Source of the DNA: Schistocephalus solidus | Lineage: Eukaryota; Platyhelminthes; Cestoda; Diphyllobothriidea; Diphyllobothriidae | NCBI GenBank assembly: GCA_017591395.1 | Contig: WEDG01001500.1 | Coordinates: forward strand, 124,001-188,000 | Direction: 5' to 3' | DNA: 64,000 nucleotides | Shown here: positions 11,601 to 23,550 of the stretch, in pieces | How the letters are laid out: each line of letters starts with the position of its first letter | Numbering within the stretch: the stretch's first letter is position 1 | The notes under the pieces: model-generated | Told to the model about the DNA's origin: nothing | The model's input: only the letters and a program-made list of their open reading frames with translations | The model's database searches: none | Made by a program: the position numbers and the translations under genes

Positions 11601-14600
11601 ATAAGAAATGTCTACCAAAACTCGATATTAAGGGCAGCTTCTGCGCACTACCTGTTTTTTTTGTATGCGCAATCCAGTAGCGTATCTTATTATCTATGCA
11701 GTTCGGTTAATTGTCATTTGCAAACATTATAAGACGTTCTGAACTGAATTCCTAAGCTTTCACTGAAGTCATTCATCGTGCGTAAAACTGTTAACGTGTT
11801 TTTTAAACATGCGCCATGCCTGTTAATTTGACTTTCATGCCATTTTAGAAGCTACGTGCTTGATCTTACCTTGTCTGGTGCTCGTCACCGCAGTGTCTAC
11901 TTTTCTTGGCGATCGAAGGCGTACTTATGAATCTTTTCCAAATAACATGTTTTCATGGACTGCTTTCATGTTGTTAGGTCGACTAACCACAGCTAAACAT
12001 GCTGTAACGTGTTATATGGATGAATTCAAATGTTATTCAAAAGTCTGCAGTGATTACAACGAGGTTAATAATTATTTTGTTAGCAAGTGCTTTACGATTA
12101 CATGAAATCTAACTACCCTAAGAGAAACTTTTGTTGGACTTTTTCTAGGCATCTAGGATGGAATACACCTCAATAGTAAGGGAGATGAGGACACGAAGTT
12201 GGTAAAAGAGAATTGTTTACGTAAATTGTTATTATATTTTCAAGGGCTCTTAGATCCTGCAAAAGCCATTCTAAGAGGCAATAAGATACAGGAAAAACCA
12301 TGTGATCATCACCCACGCGCATTATTTGCAGGCAATGGGACCGCCCCGTCTGTCGGTGTGAACGTTTACTGAATGGATGTTTGCACATAACCCATAGTGA
12401 ACCCGTTTAACAGGAAGAATCCTGGTATATACTCCAACCCCGCAGAGTTTCTTAGCTAAATGACACAAAGACAAGTGTAACGGGAATCCTGGCTCAGTGG
12501 AACAGTTTTTGTAGTAGTTTATGACGCTTTTTCTACAAGCGCAAGCTGTGAGGTGTCGAGTGGTCTGTTTTTTGCATGCTTACGCCAACAGTAGCTGTGC
12601 TATAACACGACAAGTGACTAAATTTACGAAACACCATTAATCACTTGTAAAACGGTTCAAACTCATGGACTAAAACGTTCAGTTAATAATGAACAACGTT
12701 AAGTTAAATAAAAACATATAATCATTATCTTGATTAATTTTATTTTTCGAAGAAATAGCAATTTTTTTAGAAAATTGTGATTGTCGAAAACGTCATTAAA
12801 ATGTACGCACGAAGTAAATGCAAGTTTCAAAATTATAATAATTATGTGCACATAAATAGCTGGGGTAATAAACAAATGCAAGTTGAACCACTTTTAAGGA
12901 TATAAATTTGGTGGGTTTGCACTTAAATTTCCCTTAGGAATTAAGCTAGTACAATGTGTGTTTGTGGAGTAAACAAACTGCAGTTTTAGCATAGATTTCA
13001 ATACGTTTTTTTGAGAAGTTGCTAAAATGTTTTTGTTTTACCTTCTTCAGTTGCCATTCACTAAGATAAAGAAGATTTCACTCGAGTTCGTCTATAGGGC
13101 CGTTAAGGAAATAAAAGTTTAAAAAATATCACGTATTACCGGACCGGTTAATGATTAAAGAATTTGAATGGAATAAGCGTACGTAATCATAAGCATACCA
13201 TTTTGAGTTTATCACCAAGGCTTTTCTTCCGTAAAATTAAAATGTGATTTTTGGAGACGGTGGAGTCCGCCGAAGTTCAGTTTTCTTGAATGTTCAGTGA
13301 ATATCTCGATTGTTTCAGCAATCTTTACAGATCGCCCATAAAGATAGGTTTTGTGCTGTATTTCTTCATCACAATTATTGAAGTAGTTACTTATGGGCGT
13401 TCTTATTCTGTGGATAGCGGTTTCGGTCATATGTGCAGACTTATCCAAATACAAAACCTCGTCACTGGGAACAGGTAACCTCCACTACGGACTTCGGCAA
13501 TGCACATACTCTGAACCTATAGAAAAACGTTCCATAAACAGTTACCTTTGTTTAAATCTCTTTAAGATGACAATTCATTGATGTGTGTCAAAGTATAACT
13601 TGAGGGAAAAAATCAACACTTGGTCGGCTTTTTCACTTGCCCAAACTAATACTTTTTTACCGTAAAAGAAATAACTCACTTCTTCTTTATATGGGAGTCA
13701 TTTTATTATCCGTCCTTTTTCTAAGACTTTACTACTTAATGGAGTGATCACATTAACGTAAATATACATAGGTCAATCTTCTGATCGGAGGTACTAAACC
13801 ACCATTTGGTCCCTGACCTGAACATAACTGCCCCAAAAATTTGCCTTAACTACGTCTGCAGAACCACGGTCATTAGACGCTCGACGTTAGAGTTACCTTA
13901 ATGAGCTCCCAGTGCCCATTTTTTAGCTGATTTAATTAACGGCCTTTGTTCGACTTAGGGAAATACTCTGCATGATTTACTGTACTTACAAGACAGGTTT
14001 TCGCTAAAAGCTCAGACGAGTTTTTTGCCGATGAGATATTTTTTTCCTAAGTAGGTCATCACTGCTGCATTAAGGGAAGGCCCGGTGAAAAAGAGCCCGC
14101 GCAGGGTGGTTGCTTTCATCATTTAAGGATGATTTTTGGCATTAGAATATTTTCGGTGGACGTGTGTTGCGAGTCCGCAGGTCTATAAACTGGAGGATAT
14201 TGTCCGTTGCCACCTCTAGACAACGCACAAATTACGTACGGTGATAATATTGTTTACCATGCGGCCTAACCCCAGAAATATTTCATTCTTGTTCGGCTGC
14301 TGCCCTTTGAATATGTTTCTTCCTGAGCACCTGCAAAAGCATACTTGATAAAAATTGCAAATTAATTAGCATTCAATTTTATCCTTGCCTCTTAAAATCC
14401 TTATAAACTCAAGTATATTTTACAGAAAACATGCGCCAAAATATTATTTCTTGTATTAATCTGGTAGAAAATTACGCCTCCTTCAATTTTTTTACCCGAA
14501 GATGGAGTCTCTTTCGATTTTAAAACGTTTCTACTTATGAGATTTTCTAAGAACGTGCAATTTTTATGCGCAATAAGTCGAATTCTTCAGTTTATTAATG

Positions 14601-14890
14601 TTGCTCATAAAGTATACAACGCGATCCAAGTTCATTGCAAAATGTTAGGAGAACTATGTGACCTCATGGCGTAGACAAATGTGATTTTCCTTAGACAGGA
14701 TGTGTACAGTATGCAGGTTGGAAATCTTGAATGCAAGCGTAGCGACTGATAGGGTTCAAAATTATTTGTCAATTAAGAAAGTATTTTTAAAACCGAAAAA
14801 TACCCTTTATTTGAGTACAAATGTTTAAGAGGGCGTAAGTCGCTATGAAACGAGTAAAAAGAAGAATGGAAGCGAATATGCAAGTTTCAG
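11600..14890. other. No recognisable gene
   Basis: Small frames of up to about 81 codons are present on both strands with no recognisable domain. The region is AT-rich (notably 12660-12880). I see no repeat shared with other parts of the window. Confidence 0.45.
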
Positions 14891-14950
14891 GTTGTTCTTG
14901 CAAAGAGATAAACGCACGATAACTGGGACAGTACGTATAATTTTCTGAGG

Positions 14951-14980
14951 TTTCGGTCTAGTGCAGGAGGACATCATCAG
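14951..14980 (-). other. Hammerhead-ribozyme-core-like motif, left arm
   Basis: The minus strand reads CTGATGA, then a 19-nt segment TGTC...GACC, then GAAA. This is the order of the hammerhead core (CUGAUGA, stem II, GAAA). Stem II can form G-C, U-A and C-G pairs but has U opposite C at its base. Stems I and III and a cleavage site are not convincingly present. Confidence 0.35.
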
Positions 14981-15151
14981 AGAATATGAACATACAGCAA
15001 CAAAGAAGCGGTCGTTTTAGTCTAACAAAGAACGCATGCCCTTACGATACCGTGACACGACGTGGACTCAACCCTATCACGAACACTGCCCCTACCTCCC
15101 TCTTTGTTAGACTAAAACGACCGCTTCTTTGTTGCTGTATGTTCATATTCT

Positions 15152-15181
15152 CTGATGATGGCCTCCTGTTTGAGACAGAAA
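15152..15181 (+). other. Hammerhead-ribozyme-core-like motif, right arm
   Basis: CTGATGA, TGGC...GACA and GAAA occur in the same order as in the left arm. Here the base of stem II is a U-A pair but the third pair is G opposite A. The two arms differ at exactly these stem positions, and each repairs the mismatch of the other. Stems I and III are not recognised. Confidence 0.35.
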
Positions 15182-15239
15182 GCTCCGAACATTACACGTA
15201 CTGTCCCAGTCATCGCGCGTTTATCTTATTTACAAAGAA

Positions 15240-18200
15240 TAATATCGTTGCGCATGTTATCTATAAAAATATATTTGAATTTGTAAGAGCATCAAAAGTC
15301 AAGGAAAAATACATACTATATAGGTTACCATTTTTTGCAGAATATGCTCTTTGCAGGCGATCCGAAAGAGGCTTGTTTAAAAGCTGGCATCCGGAGGTTA
15401 TGGAAATTTCATGAGATTGGGCTGCATGATAATCAATATGGCAACCTTAATTAGGTAACTTGTTCGAATCGAAAACCATTTCAGAATTTAAATATTTAAA
15501 AATTTTATGAGAAGGGAACTCTACTGCATATCCCAGAAGGCCTTATCTAGACTCCAGGACCATTTCTCAACTTAGTGGGTATTTCTGACGAGGAATGTGT
15601 CATCTATGTATCGGAGCAACCTTTTTAGTTGGAAAGCGTACATAACTTCCTCTTTTGATTCCTTTAACACTAGTTCACACGTTGTCCTTATAATTTCGAG
15701 TCCATTGGGCGTTCTGCTGGCATTTTATGCATTTTAAGCAGTTATTCCGCTGTAGCTGATGGATTTTGGCTCAAATATCGATGTAAACTTGTAGACTGAG
15801 CATGGAAAGCTTTATTTGGTCTGATTTACTCCAAGTTAGAGATAAATGTCTGGGAGTAAAGAGCTGCAAGATAATTACTACTAGAAATCGTTTATTTAGA
15901 TGCCTACTCTATTTGTTCTTTCCTGCCAAATCACTTTACCTTATTAGGCCCTATTAGGCCTCTGGTGGGGCTTTTCTATTGCCGGTCCATCGGCTACGAT
16001 TCCTATCGTTGTATGTTATCCAAATCACCTAACACGCTATTTTTCGTTCTTATAGTTGCAATCGCTGTCAACTTCGGTAACGTTTTGCGGTCTGGCTGAT
16101 GCCTTCTTAAAGAACTTGTCGCTCTTTGCACTGAATAATCTTGTCCTCGAAGTACGGCCAACTTGACTCGCTCACAGTCAATAAATACACCAGTATATCA
16201 GAAGACGTGCACTTGCCGGATTTTTGCCAAGACGTATTCCTCCATCTGAAGGGATACCCCTAGATCACTATCGGCATCGCCAGATAATTCAAGCATCTGA
16301 ACGACAACTGTACTGAGAAAGAACTCTCGTCCACCTCAGAGATTTAAGCCGGAGAAATCTGCTGGCCCCCAGAAGGATTAAACAACGGTAGCGGGATTTG
16401 ATTTCATTGATAAAAAGGCATGCAGCAATTTTGCTTCTAGTTAGAACTTCAACCTCTTCCTCTGATTATTTTCTTCGGCTTTCTTTCCAAACAATCGATC
16501 AACTGACACATATTCAAGCCTACAAAGTTGAAATCTGTTTGTCCATCCATTTCTCACATATTGCATAAAAATATTTTTTGAATGAAATGAATTTTTGTTT
16601 GCTGCTTTCTAACTTGTCCTATACAGGTTTCCAGGTTATCACCGATGCATCGTTGGATGAATTTATCTGTGAAATTCTTTGTTAAAATAGAGAGCAAGCT
16701 TGAAGGGCCTGATTTTTCGTTCAAGCTAAGGGCCAGAGAGGTGAAATGCACTAATGAAATTTAGCAGCCAATTTAGTAACTGCACGTGAAAAAAAGTAAT
16801 CACCGGTAAATTTCTTAGATAGCAAGCCCGATCGTAAAGGCGCATTCGTTATTCGTATGCTCGCCGACAATATTGCTAATTATTGGAAGATGTAATGCAC
16901 TCGATGGATTTTTTCGTCAACCATTTTTATGCATATCATTCTTGTTGGCCTAAAAAATCATCCGTAAGGGAAATTCAGTTTAAATTGTAAAAGAATACTT
17001 GGATGTACTGGATCTCTGGCCTGCGAATTCAAAAGATTTTTGTTGCTGCATCCCATAAGCTTTCTTTAAGTGAGGCACGTCCAAGCACGCAAGTTTAATT
17101 CTATTACGAAAAGTTTTGTACATAGTGTGTTACAATAAGTTAGTGTTCAAACAGGCCAGCTTGGGAATAATGACTTTCTAACTAAAAGGTCTGAAGTTGC
17201 TTGCTCATCAACGGCTCTTCTAGCTGGAACCTACTTCAGGATATTTCCAAATAATTCCTGTCCTAACCACTGCGTTTAATCGCTTTACCTATTTTTGGTC
17301 ATCCTGCTATCACGAGTATTACTATATGTGGTTTTTATGCTACGTTGAAGGTTGCAGATGGCAAATTATTTTTTTGAAAATTAAAAAACGGTAAAATAAC
17401 CAAAAGCGGAGATTTCAACTCACCCAATGAAATTATTTCAATGGCTAGAATTACAGCTGAGAACTATTTTGCTATAAAAGCATGGCTTTGCTGAAAGAAA
17501 GGGTCTCTGAGTCTTTGGTACCTTACAATAACCGACGGGATTTCAGCCGGTAACCTTCTTGCAAGTGCATTTTATAACCTACGCAATTTTCAAAATAGAA
17601 ATATGACAATCGTTTCCTCTCCAATTCCCCCCTCCCCCCCCTCTGATAAACGTGCAGACTCTCATGAGCAGAACAGACGAAGTCTCATAATTTAATGGGA
17701 AACGCAATCGCCCTTGAGGCGGAAATTCCGAGTTCAAATCGTAAACGGAAGGCAAAACAGTTGGTCATTCAACCAGCGAGATTAAATTTCCATCTGTTAA
17801 ATCTGTCAAATTTAGTCCTTATTTGATTATGGCTGTTCTAAAGCCTTCCCCTTGCCGGCGTGGGTTTGAATCCTACTGAGGTCGCCGAGTATTTCCCAAG
17901 TGGGTCAAAATAAATAATTATAATTGACCGCGATTATTATTGTCTTTTTAACGGTAAGGTTGTGGCAGTTAAGAAATTGTGATACTGATCGCTACAGCTT
18001 TGCCTGATTAAAATTTAATGCAGCTTGACGAAGGTCACCATATTAATAAAACACTACTTTCAGCCGGTTCATCAAATCCGTCATTGGTTATTAACTGTTC
18101 TCTGGGAAACCCTTTTATTTGTCTGTTTTCTTAATTTATTTACCATCTCTTCATTTGTAAACGAATATCCTTTTTGCAAGCGCACATCATGGAACACAAA

Positions 18201-18480
18201 AAAAGCATAAAACTCGTTCTATACCACGGTAGCCATAAAGAAAGTTGAAAGACAAAAGCGTGGCAGCTGTCTTCGCATATATTTAGGCCTTCGAAATCAA
18301 TGACTCGAACCACATAGAAATTGCTTCCTGATCGAATAAGTAGGAGACCTACCCTGGTACTTGTTTTTGCTGATGCGCAGGCACAAATGGAATCCTAGTA
18401 TCACAAGGCTGTTGATTAGCCGATTTGGCCTCAATCAAGAACCAGGTGCGTCGAGTGCGTGTGTGCACCTATGCGTATCG
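15240..18480. other. No recognisable gene
   Basis: Frames are short and unremarkable. Around 17680-17910 two segments resemble RNA polymerase III B boxes (GAGTTCAAATCG near 17733 and GGTTTGAATCC near 17865), followed by an A/T-rich stretch. They may be worn tRNA-derived SINE fragments. No full tRNA fold is seen. Confidence 0.4.
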
Positions 18481-18965
18481 GCCACTACGTGCTAAAAGTC
18501 GTAGACTGCGTGGTTGCCAGTTGACGGAGTATCTCGGTCTTAACGGTTGGTAATGTGTATCCTCTTAACGAGCCGCGTGGTAGATGTGCTGGACCTACAC
18601 GGGGGCCAAATCAGGGTGCAGCAGGCGTCATTATTCTGGGATGAGGTCCCATTTACAAATGCCGAACATGGGGGGTTCGCGTGCCCAACATGGGCGTGCG
18701 TATGTGCAGGCTCATGCCGCACCCAACTCTCGCACTCCTTAGGATGTGCTTCATCCGCACCCGACCCCAACCTCCGGTCTTCTTGACTATGTCTTGACAG
18801 CGGGCGCGAAGGAAAGGGCTAGAAAAGGTGCCCTAAACAAACACTTGGTCTCACGTCTTCTGCAGCCGGCTGCGGCTCGCAGATCGCAAAATACGCCGTC
18901 GTACAACTTAAACAAACAACAATACCCCGTCTTCATCCCTGCGCCATACGCTCCAGGCTGCTCGG

Positions 18966-19735
18966 GTGAGTCCACTCCCACTAGAAGCCTGGACTGTTCG
19001 TTCCATTTTAGACAATCCGAGGTCCAACTGGCCGGAACAGAGGATGGCGCTTGTCGCTCGGGAATTGGCGCACTACAAGGTGAACATTGCTGCTCCCAGC
19101 GAGAACCGATTCTCTGAGCAGTGTCAGCTGGAGGAGGTGGATGCCGGCTACACCTTCTTCTGGACCGGCCGGCCAAAGGCAGAGTGACTCGAGGCTGGTG
19201 TTGCCTTTGCCATCCGGAACGACATCGTGGGACGTCTGCCCCATCTGCCGCAAGGTATCAATGATCGCTTGATGAGCGTCTGCCTGCCTCTTCAGGGAGA
19301 CAAGTTCGCCACCATCAACAGCTCCTACGCTCCCCAATGACGAGCTCTGATGCGGCGAAGGACAAATTCTACGAGGACCTGCACGCCCTGCTGGCGACTG
19401 TGCCGAAGGTGGACAAGTTAATTGTCCTTGGTGACTTCAACGCCCGTGTCGGGACAAACCATGCTGTCTGGCAATGGGAGTGCTGGGTCCCCACGGTCTC
19501 AGTGGCTATAATGAGAACGACCAACTTCTTCTTTGAGCCTGTGCGGAACACCGTCTCCTACTGACCAACACCTTCTTCCACCTTCCGACGCGGGAGAAGG
19601 CCACGTGGATGCACCCTCGATCGCGGCGCTGGCAGCTGCTGGACTATGTTCTCGTCCGTAGGCGAGATCGACGGGACGTGCTGGTGACCAAGGCGATTCA
19701 GCGATGCCAATGGTTGGACGGATCATCGCCTCGTC
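18966..19735 (+). pseudogene. APE-type endonuclease domain, copy A
   Basis: The domain begins with a segment like WTVRSILDNPRSNWPEQR, then the catalytic-Glu box APSENRF and the strand GYTFFWTGRPKAE, ending in a TGA at 19185-19187. After frame changes come [14 protein letters not shown] (the GDFN metal-site motif, about 19410-19460), then [10 protein letters not shown] and [13 protein letters not shown] (the terminal His box, about 19712-19752). The AP-endonuclease landmarks are therefore all present, but in at least three frames. In living elements this domain nicks target DNA to prime reverse transcription. Confidence 0.85.
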
Positions 19736-19739
19736 CTCT

Positions 19740-22000
19740 CCAAGATGAGGCTCCAACTTCAAACCCGACAAAGGCCTCAAGGTAAGCGACTGCCAGGTAA
19801 GTTCAATGCTCTTTTGTTAAATTTACTTGCTCATTGTTTTGATTTAAACAACCAAATAACCCAGAAACTGGAGGATCAGCATGTTTCAGATGATAACGCC
19901 ACCGCGGAGACACAATATTGTCAACTGCGGAACGTTGTCCTGTCCACCGCCCTTGAAGTACGCGGACGCGCACGCCATCAACACCAGGACTGGTTTGACG
20001 ACAATGACGCTGACATCAGCAACTTTCTCGCGGAGAAGAATGGACTACACAAAGCCTACATGGACCTTCGGATTGATGCCACTAAAGTAGCCTTCTTGAG
20101 ATGCCGCCGCTTTCTACAGAAAAGGCTGCGGGAGATGCAGGATGCCTGGGTGGTCTGAAAGGCTGAGGAAATTCAGGGGTATGCGGACCGCAATGAACTG
20201 AAAACCTTTTTCAAAGTCATTAAGGGCATCTTCGGCCCCTGTAGCAAGGGAACTGCACCGCTGCTCAGCTATGACGGCACAACTCTGCTGACATAGAAAT
20301 CGCAAATTCTAAGCGCTGGGCTCAGCACTTCCGCAGTGTCCTTTATTACTCATCAGCCATGTCCGATGCTGCCATTGACCGACTCCCTCAAGTGGACACG
20401 AACAATATACCTGGATCTCTCGCCTTCCCTACGAGAAACAATCCGGGCCGTGCAACAGATTTCCAGCGGTTAAAAACCAGGATCTGATGCAATCCCACCG
20501 GAAGTCTACAAGCACGGCGGGCCCCCGCTGATGGCAGAACTCACAATACTCTTCCAGGAGATGTGGTGCCAAGTGCAAGTTCCTCAGGATTTAAAAGACG
20601 CGACCATCGTCTATCTCTCCAAGCGGAAGGGGAATCGGCAACTCTGCTAATCGCAGAGGCATCTCGTTGCTCAACATCGCCGGGATTATCTTCGCCCGTA
20701 TCCTTCTCAATCGTCTGAACGATCACCTACAGCAGAGACGACAACGCGGAAAAATTGACATGATTTTTGCAACTCGCCAGTTACAAGAGAAATTCCAGGA
20801 GATGCGAACCCACTTCTACACTACCTTTGTGGATCTAACTAAAGCATTCAACACGGGGAATTGCGACGGACTGAAGTGAAATCATGCAGAAATTCGGCTG
20901 TCCCGAGCAGTTCACGTACATGGTGCCTCAGCTTCAGGACGAGATAACGACGTGCGTCACTGGCAACGGGATGGCAGCTGTAACATTCGCAGTGACCATC
21001 GGCGTAAAGCAGGGCTGCGTACTCGCCCCCACCCTGTTCAGTCTTATGTTCTCTGCTATGCTGATGGATGCCTACCGTGATGAGCACCCTGGAATCCGCA
21101 TCGCCTACAGAACTGGTGGGCAACTTCTCAACAGTCGGCGTATGCAGGTTTCAACGCGCTTGTCTACGACTACAGTCCATGACTTGCTCCGCGGACGACT
21201 GCACCCTCAACACCGTGATGGAGGACGACATGCAAAGGAGCATGGACCACTTCACCGTAGTCTATGCCAATTTTGATTTAACAATCATTACAGCCAAAAA
21301 AACCGCCGCCCAGCGCGGAATAAATGTCAATGGCGGTCAACTCAAATATTTGGAAACCTTTGCTTATCTGGAAAGCACGCTGTAACGCAACACGAGATTA
21401 GATGACGGGGTTGCCAAACGGATCTCCAAAGCCAGTTAGGCTTTCGGCCGGATGCAGGCCTTCGTGTGGAATCATCATGGTATTCACCTGAACACCAAAC
21501 TGAAGATGTACAAGGCTGTCATCTTGGTGACACTCCTTTACGGAGCGAAGACCTGGACCGTCTACTCGAAACAAGCCAGGAAGCTGAATCACTTCGTTCT
21601 CAGTTGCCTCCGGAGCATACTGAAGCTGAGATTGCAAGACAGGATCCCGGACACGGAAGTCCTAGATTGGACCGGAATCCTCAGCATCCACGCTATGCTG
21701 AGGCAAGTGCAACTGCGATAGAGCGGCCACCTGGTGCGAATGGACGACGAGCGACTAACCAAACTTTTCTGCAGATATGTCGCTACGAGTGCTGATCGAC
21801 AGGGAGGTCAAAAACGACGCCACAAGGACACTTGGAAGAAATCTCTGAAGCAACTGCAAATCAACCCGGTGACCTGAGAGGATCTTGCCCAAGGATAGAT
21901 AGACATGGAGGAGATCCGTGAGGACTGGTGCAGCAATCTCTGAGGCCAACCGGATCGCCGCTGCTAAGGCCAAAATAGTGGCTCTTACGTCACGAGAGCC
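19740..22000 (+). pseudogene. Reverse transcriptase and connector, copy A
   Basis: Fragments in order are: RQHQDWFDDNDADISNFLAEK-like linker (about 19975-20040), ISLLN-type motif (20665), FVDLTKAFNTGN (motif A; AFDTVN in copy B), GVKQGCVLAPTLFSLMFSAM (motif B, about 21000-21065), a frameshifted ADDC catalytic box (about 21191-21202), and [20 protein letters not shown] (about 21530-21590). Motif A has Asp changed to Asn (AFNT). The conserved LLPESQCGFR box is deleted near 20735. A TGA at 20877-20879 sits at the same position as the TGA of copy B. The RT is non-functional. Confidence 0.9.
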
Positions 22001-22560
22001 CCGGCTCAACACCGCCAATGCTCAAGCCTTACCAACGTGCCCGCGCGCGAATTGGCCTGGTCGAACCTCTTCGAACTCTATACAACAACAATGCCACAAT
22101 ATCAACTTCTGCCACACCTGTGTCAGAACCCTGGATGACGACCACCCCAACCACTAAGGATCACTCCATCGAAGCGCCGCCGACCACGATCACCGACACC
22201 TTCCCCCTCCCACACCCCTTGCACCGCTCCCAGGGACGAACACCACTTGCCCCACTCCCGCCACCTCTGTGGCCATTTCCGATTACGTGCCACCTGATAC
22301 CTCCACCACTTCAACCACCACCACCCCCATTATAAGTATGGGGATTCAGTACTAAACTGTCCTCATTGCGATCGCACATTCAGCTCACACATCAGCCTGA
22401 TCGGTCACTTACGAATCCATCGTACAGACACTGGCGAACTGGTGCCTGAAGCACCAACATTCAACCGGCGCACCCACCCCAACAGTCCGCACTGTCCACA
22501 CACATTCACAAACCGCATGTGCCTATTAGGTCACATACATCTCCATGAAAACCTGTGGTA
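21960..22560 (+). pseudogene. C-terminal C2H2 zinc-finger region, copy A
   Basis: A first finger region is degraded near 22025-22135. The clearer fingers read CPHCDRTFSSHISLIGHLRIH (about 22360-22420) and, after the linker TDTGELVPEAPTF, CPHTFTNRMCLLGHIHLH (about 22490-22550). A Pro/Thr-rich stretch (22140-22330) separates the first from the later fingers. In related copies these fingers lie in the same polypeptide as the RT and probably bind nucleic acid; that role is inferred. Confidence 0.75.
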
Positions 22561-22732
22561 GAACACCGCCGGCTACACCACAGCATGCCATCTCTCCTCA
22601 TCGGCTTCTGCATCTCACATGGTCACACGCAACACCACACAAAACATACATATCCCATGGAGAGGAAAGTATGATGCTTGGCTCCTTTTCCATATGGCTC
22701 CACTGCTGCATGTGTAATCTGAAGTTGAGAAT

Positions 22733-22915
22733 ATCATGGTGCGATACGCGCCGTGGCTTGGAATGTTGCCAATTGACAATTAGACTCAAACCTTGTATTC
22801 AGTCTAACCTGTGTTGTGTGGAGTGGCTGGCTGGTGGCCTGAGAAACAGGCTGCGATGGCTCCTTCTTAACGTGACGTCTGGCACTCTCTCATACGTTAG
22901 ATTTGAGCCGTTCAA
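22733..22915 (+). repeat. Degenerate repeat unit 1
   Basis: Shares about three quarters of its bases with 23125-23311, including the landmarks TGTGTGGAGTG-CTG-CTGG and ATGGCTCCTTCTTAA-GTGAC. A weaker third unit lies near 23550-23645. The spacing is about 390-420 bp. Confidence 0.7.
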
Positions 22916-23124
22916 CCGCCATGTTGTACGAAATCTTGGTGTTTGTGTTTGGCGGGCCAGGTCATGTGCCTAGTACACGTAGACGAGTTCATCAGCGGCT
23001 GCGCTCACTTCCTCATCAGACGATTGACTGGCTCGGACGTTGGTCTGATTGTGGGGGTGGCGGGGGGAGTGTGAGGTCGACAACTCAGCGCATTTTCCTC
23101 ACTATAAACAATCTGACGCGCTTG

Positions 23125-23311
23125 AAACTATCACGGTGCGCAACAAACTGTGACTTGGAAGGTTGCCAACAGACGGGATAACTCGTATCTAGTGGTCAGC
23201 CCAGCGTGTGTTTTGTGTGGAGTGACTGACTGGCGGACTGAAAGTTAGGTTGCAATGGCTCCTTCTTAATGTGACCTTTATGGCACTCGCATTACATGGG
23301 ATCCGAGCCAA
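23125..23311 (+). repeat. Degenerate repeat unit 2
   Basis: Second unit, matching 22733-22915. The unit is followed directly by the GC-rich dispersed repeat at 23290-23550. Confidence 0.7.
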
Positions 23312-23550
23312 GTGTGGTGGCACGCTCAAGGGTAGCTGCGGCAACGCCAGCCACCTGCGCCCTCTCCCGCCTCCGGTCTTCTTTATTCTGTCATGACACC
23401 GGGCTCATGCGGGGGAGGAGAAGAGAGTGCGGTAGCTGCAGCGCAAATCTACTTTCATTGTTAACTAAATCACGCGCAAGTCACCATCCCTGCACCGCCA
23501 TGGTGTTGAGCATACAGTGGACATTGTCGGTCTACGACGTTTGAACTCTC
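23290..23550 (+). repeat. Dispersed GC-rich repeat, copy 1
   Basis: The landmarks GGCACGCTCAAGGGTAGCTG, CCTGCGCCCTCTCCCGCCTC and CTGTCATGACACCGGGC recur with changes at 28315-28560. A distal part (TGGTG...TACGACG-TTGAAC) is also recognisable near 59835-59895. A related CCTCCGGTCTTCTTGA stretch opens the leader region of non-LTR copy A at about 18770. The class is unknown. Confidence 0.6.

Larger units (their letters stand above)
14906..15226. repeat. Gapless foldback: two 126-bp inverted arms, 69-bp loop
   Basis: The left arm is 14906-15031 and the right arm is 15101-15226, aligned by hand with no gap. The inner 60 bp (14972-15031 with 15101-15160) are perfectly complementary. The outer 66 bp show about 12 mismatches. 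The loop is unrelated to the arms. A 142-codon frame (14986-15414, +) runs through the structure but is not recognised and contains the palindrome itself. It could be a foldback/MITE or an inverted duplication of a PLE terminal segment. Confidence 0.9.
18780..22560 (+). mobile_element. Non-LTR retrotransposon copy A (endonuclease-RT-zinc-finger family), decayed
   Basis: A plus-strand element runs from a GC-rich leader shared with copy B (GGGCTAGAAAA..., CGGCTCGCAGATCGCAAAATA), through APE-type endonuclease, RT and C-terminal domain to two or more C2H2 fingers near 22340-22555. Homology to copy B (43.9-47.5 kb) is continuous apart from indels. Stops and frameshifts interrupt every domain. The GC content is well above that of the flanks, as expected for an inserted element. 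Confidence 0.9.

Noticed and set aside
14986..15414. A 142-codon protein-coding gene
   Set aside because: The frame runs through the foldback and its loop, has no known motif, and its N-terminal third is palindrome sequence.
19782..19860. Intron-like segment in the non-LTR copies (CAG|GTAAGT ... TTTGATTTCAG in copy B at 44704-44758)
   Set aside because: In copy A the same stretch is readable as continuous protein (PGKFNALLLNLLAHCFDL), so it is coding sequence that happens to resemble splice sites.
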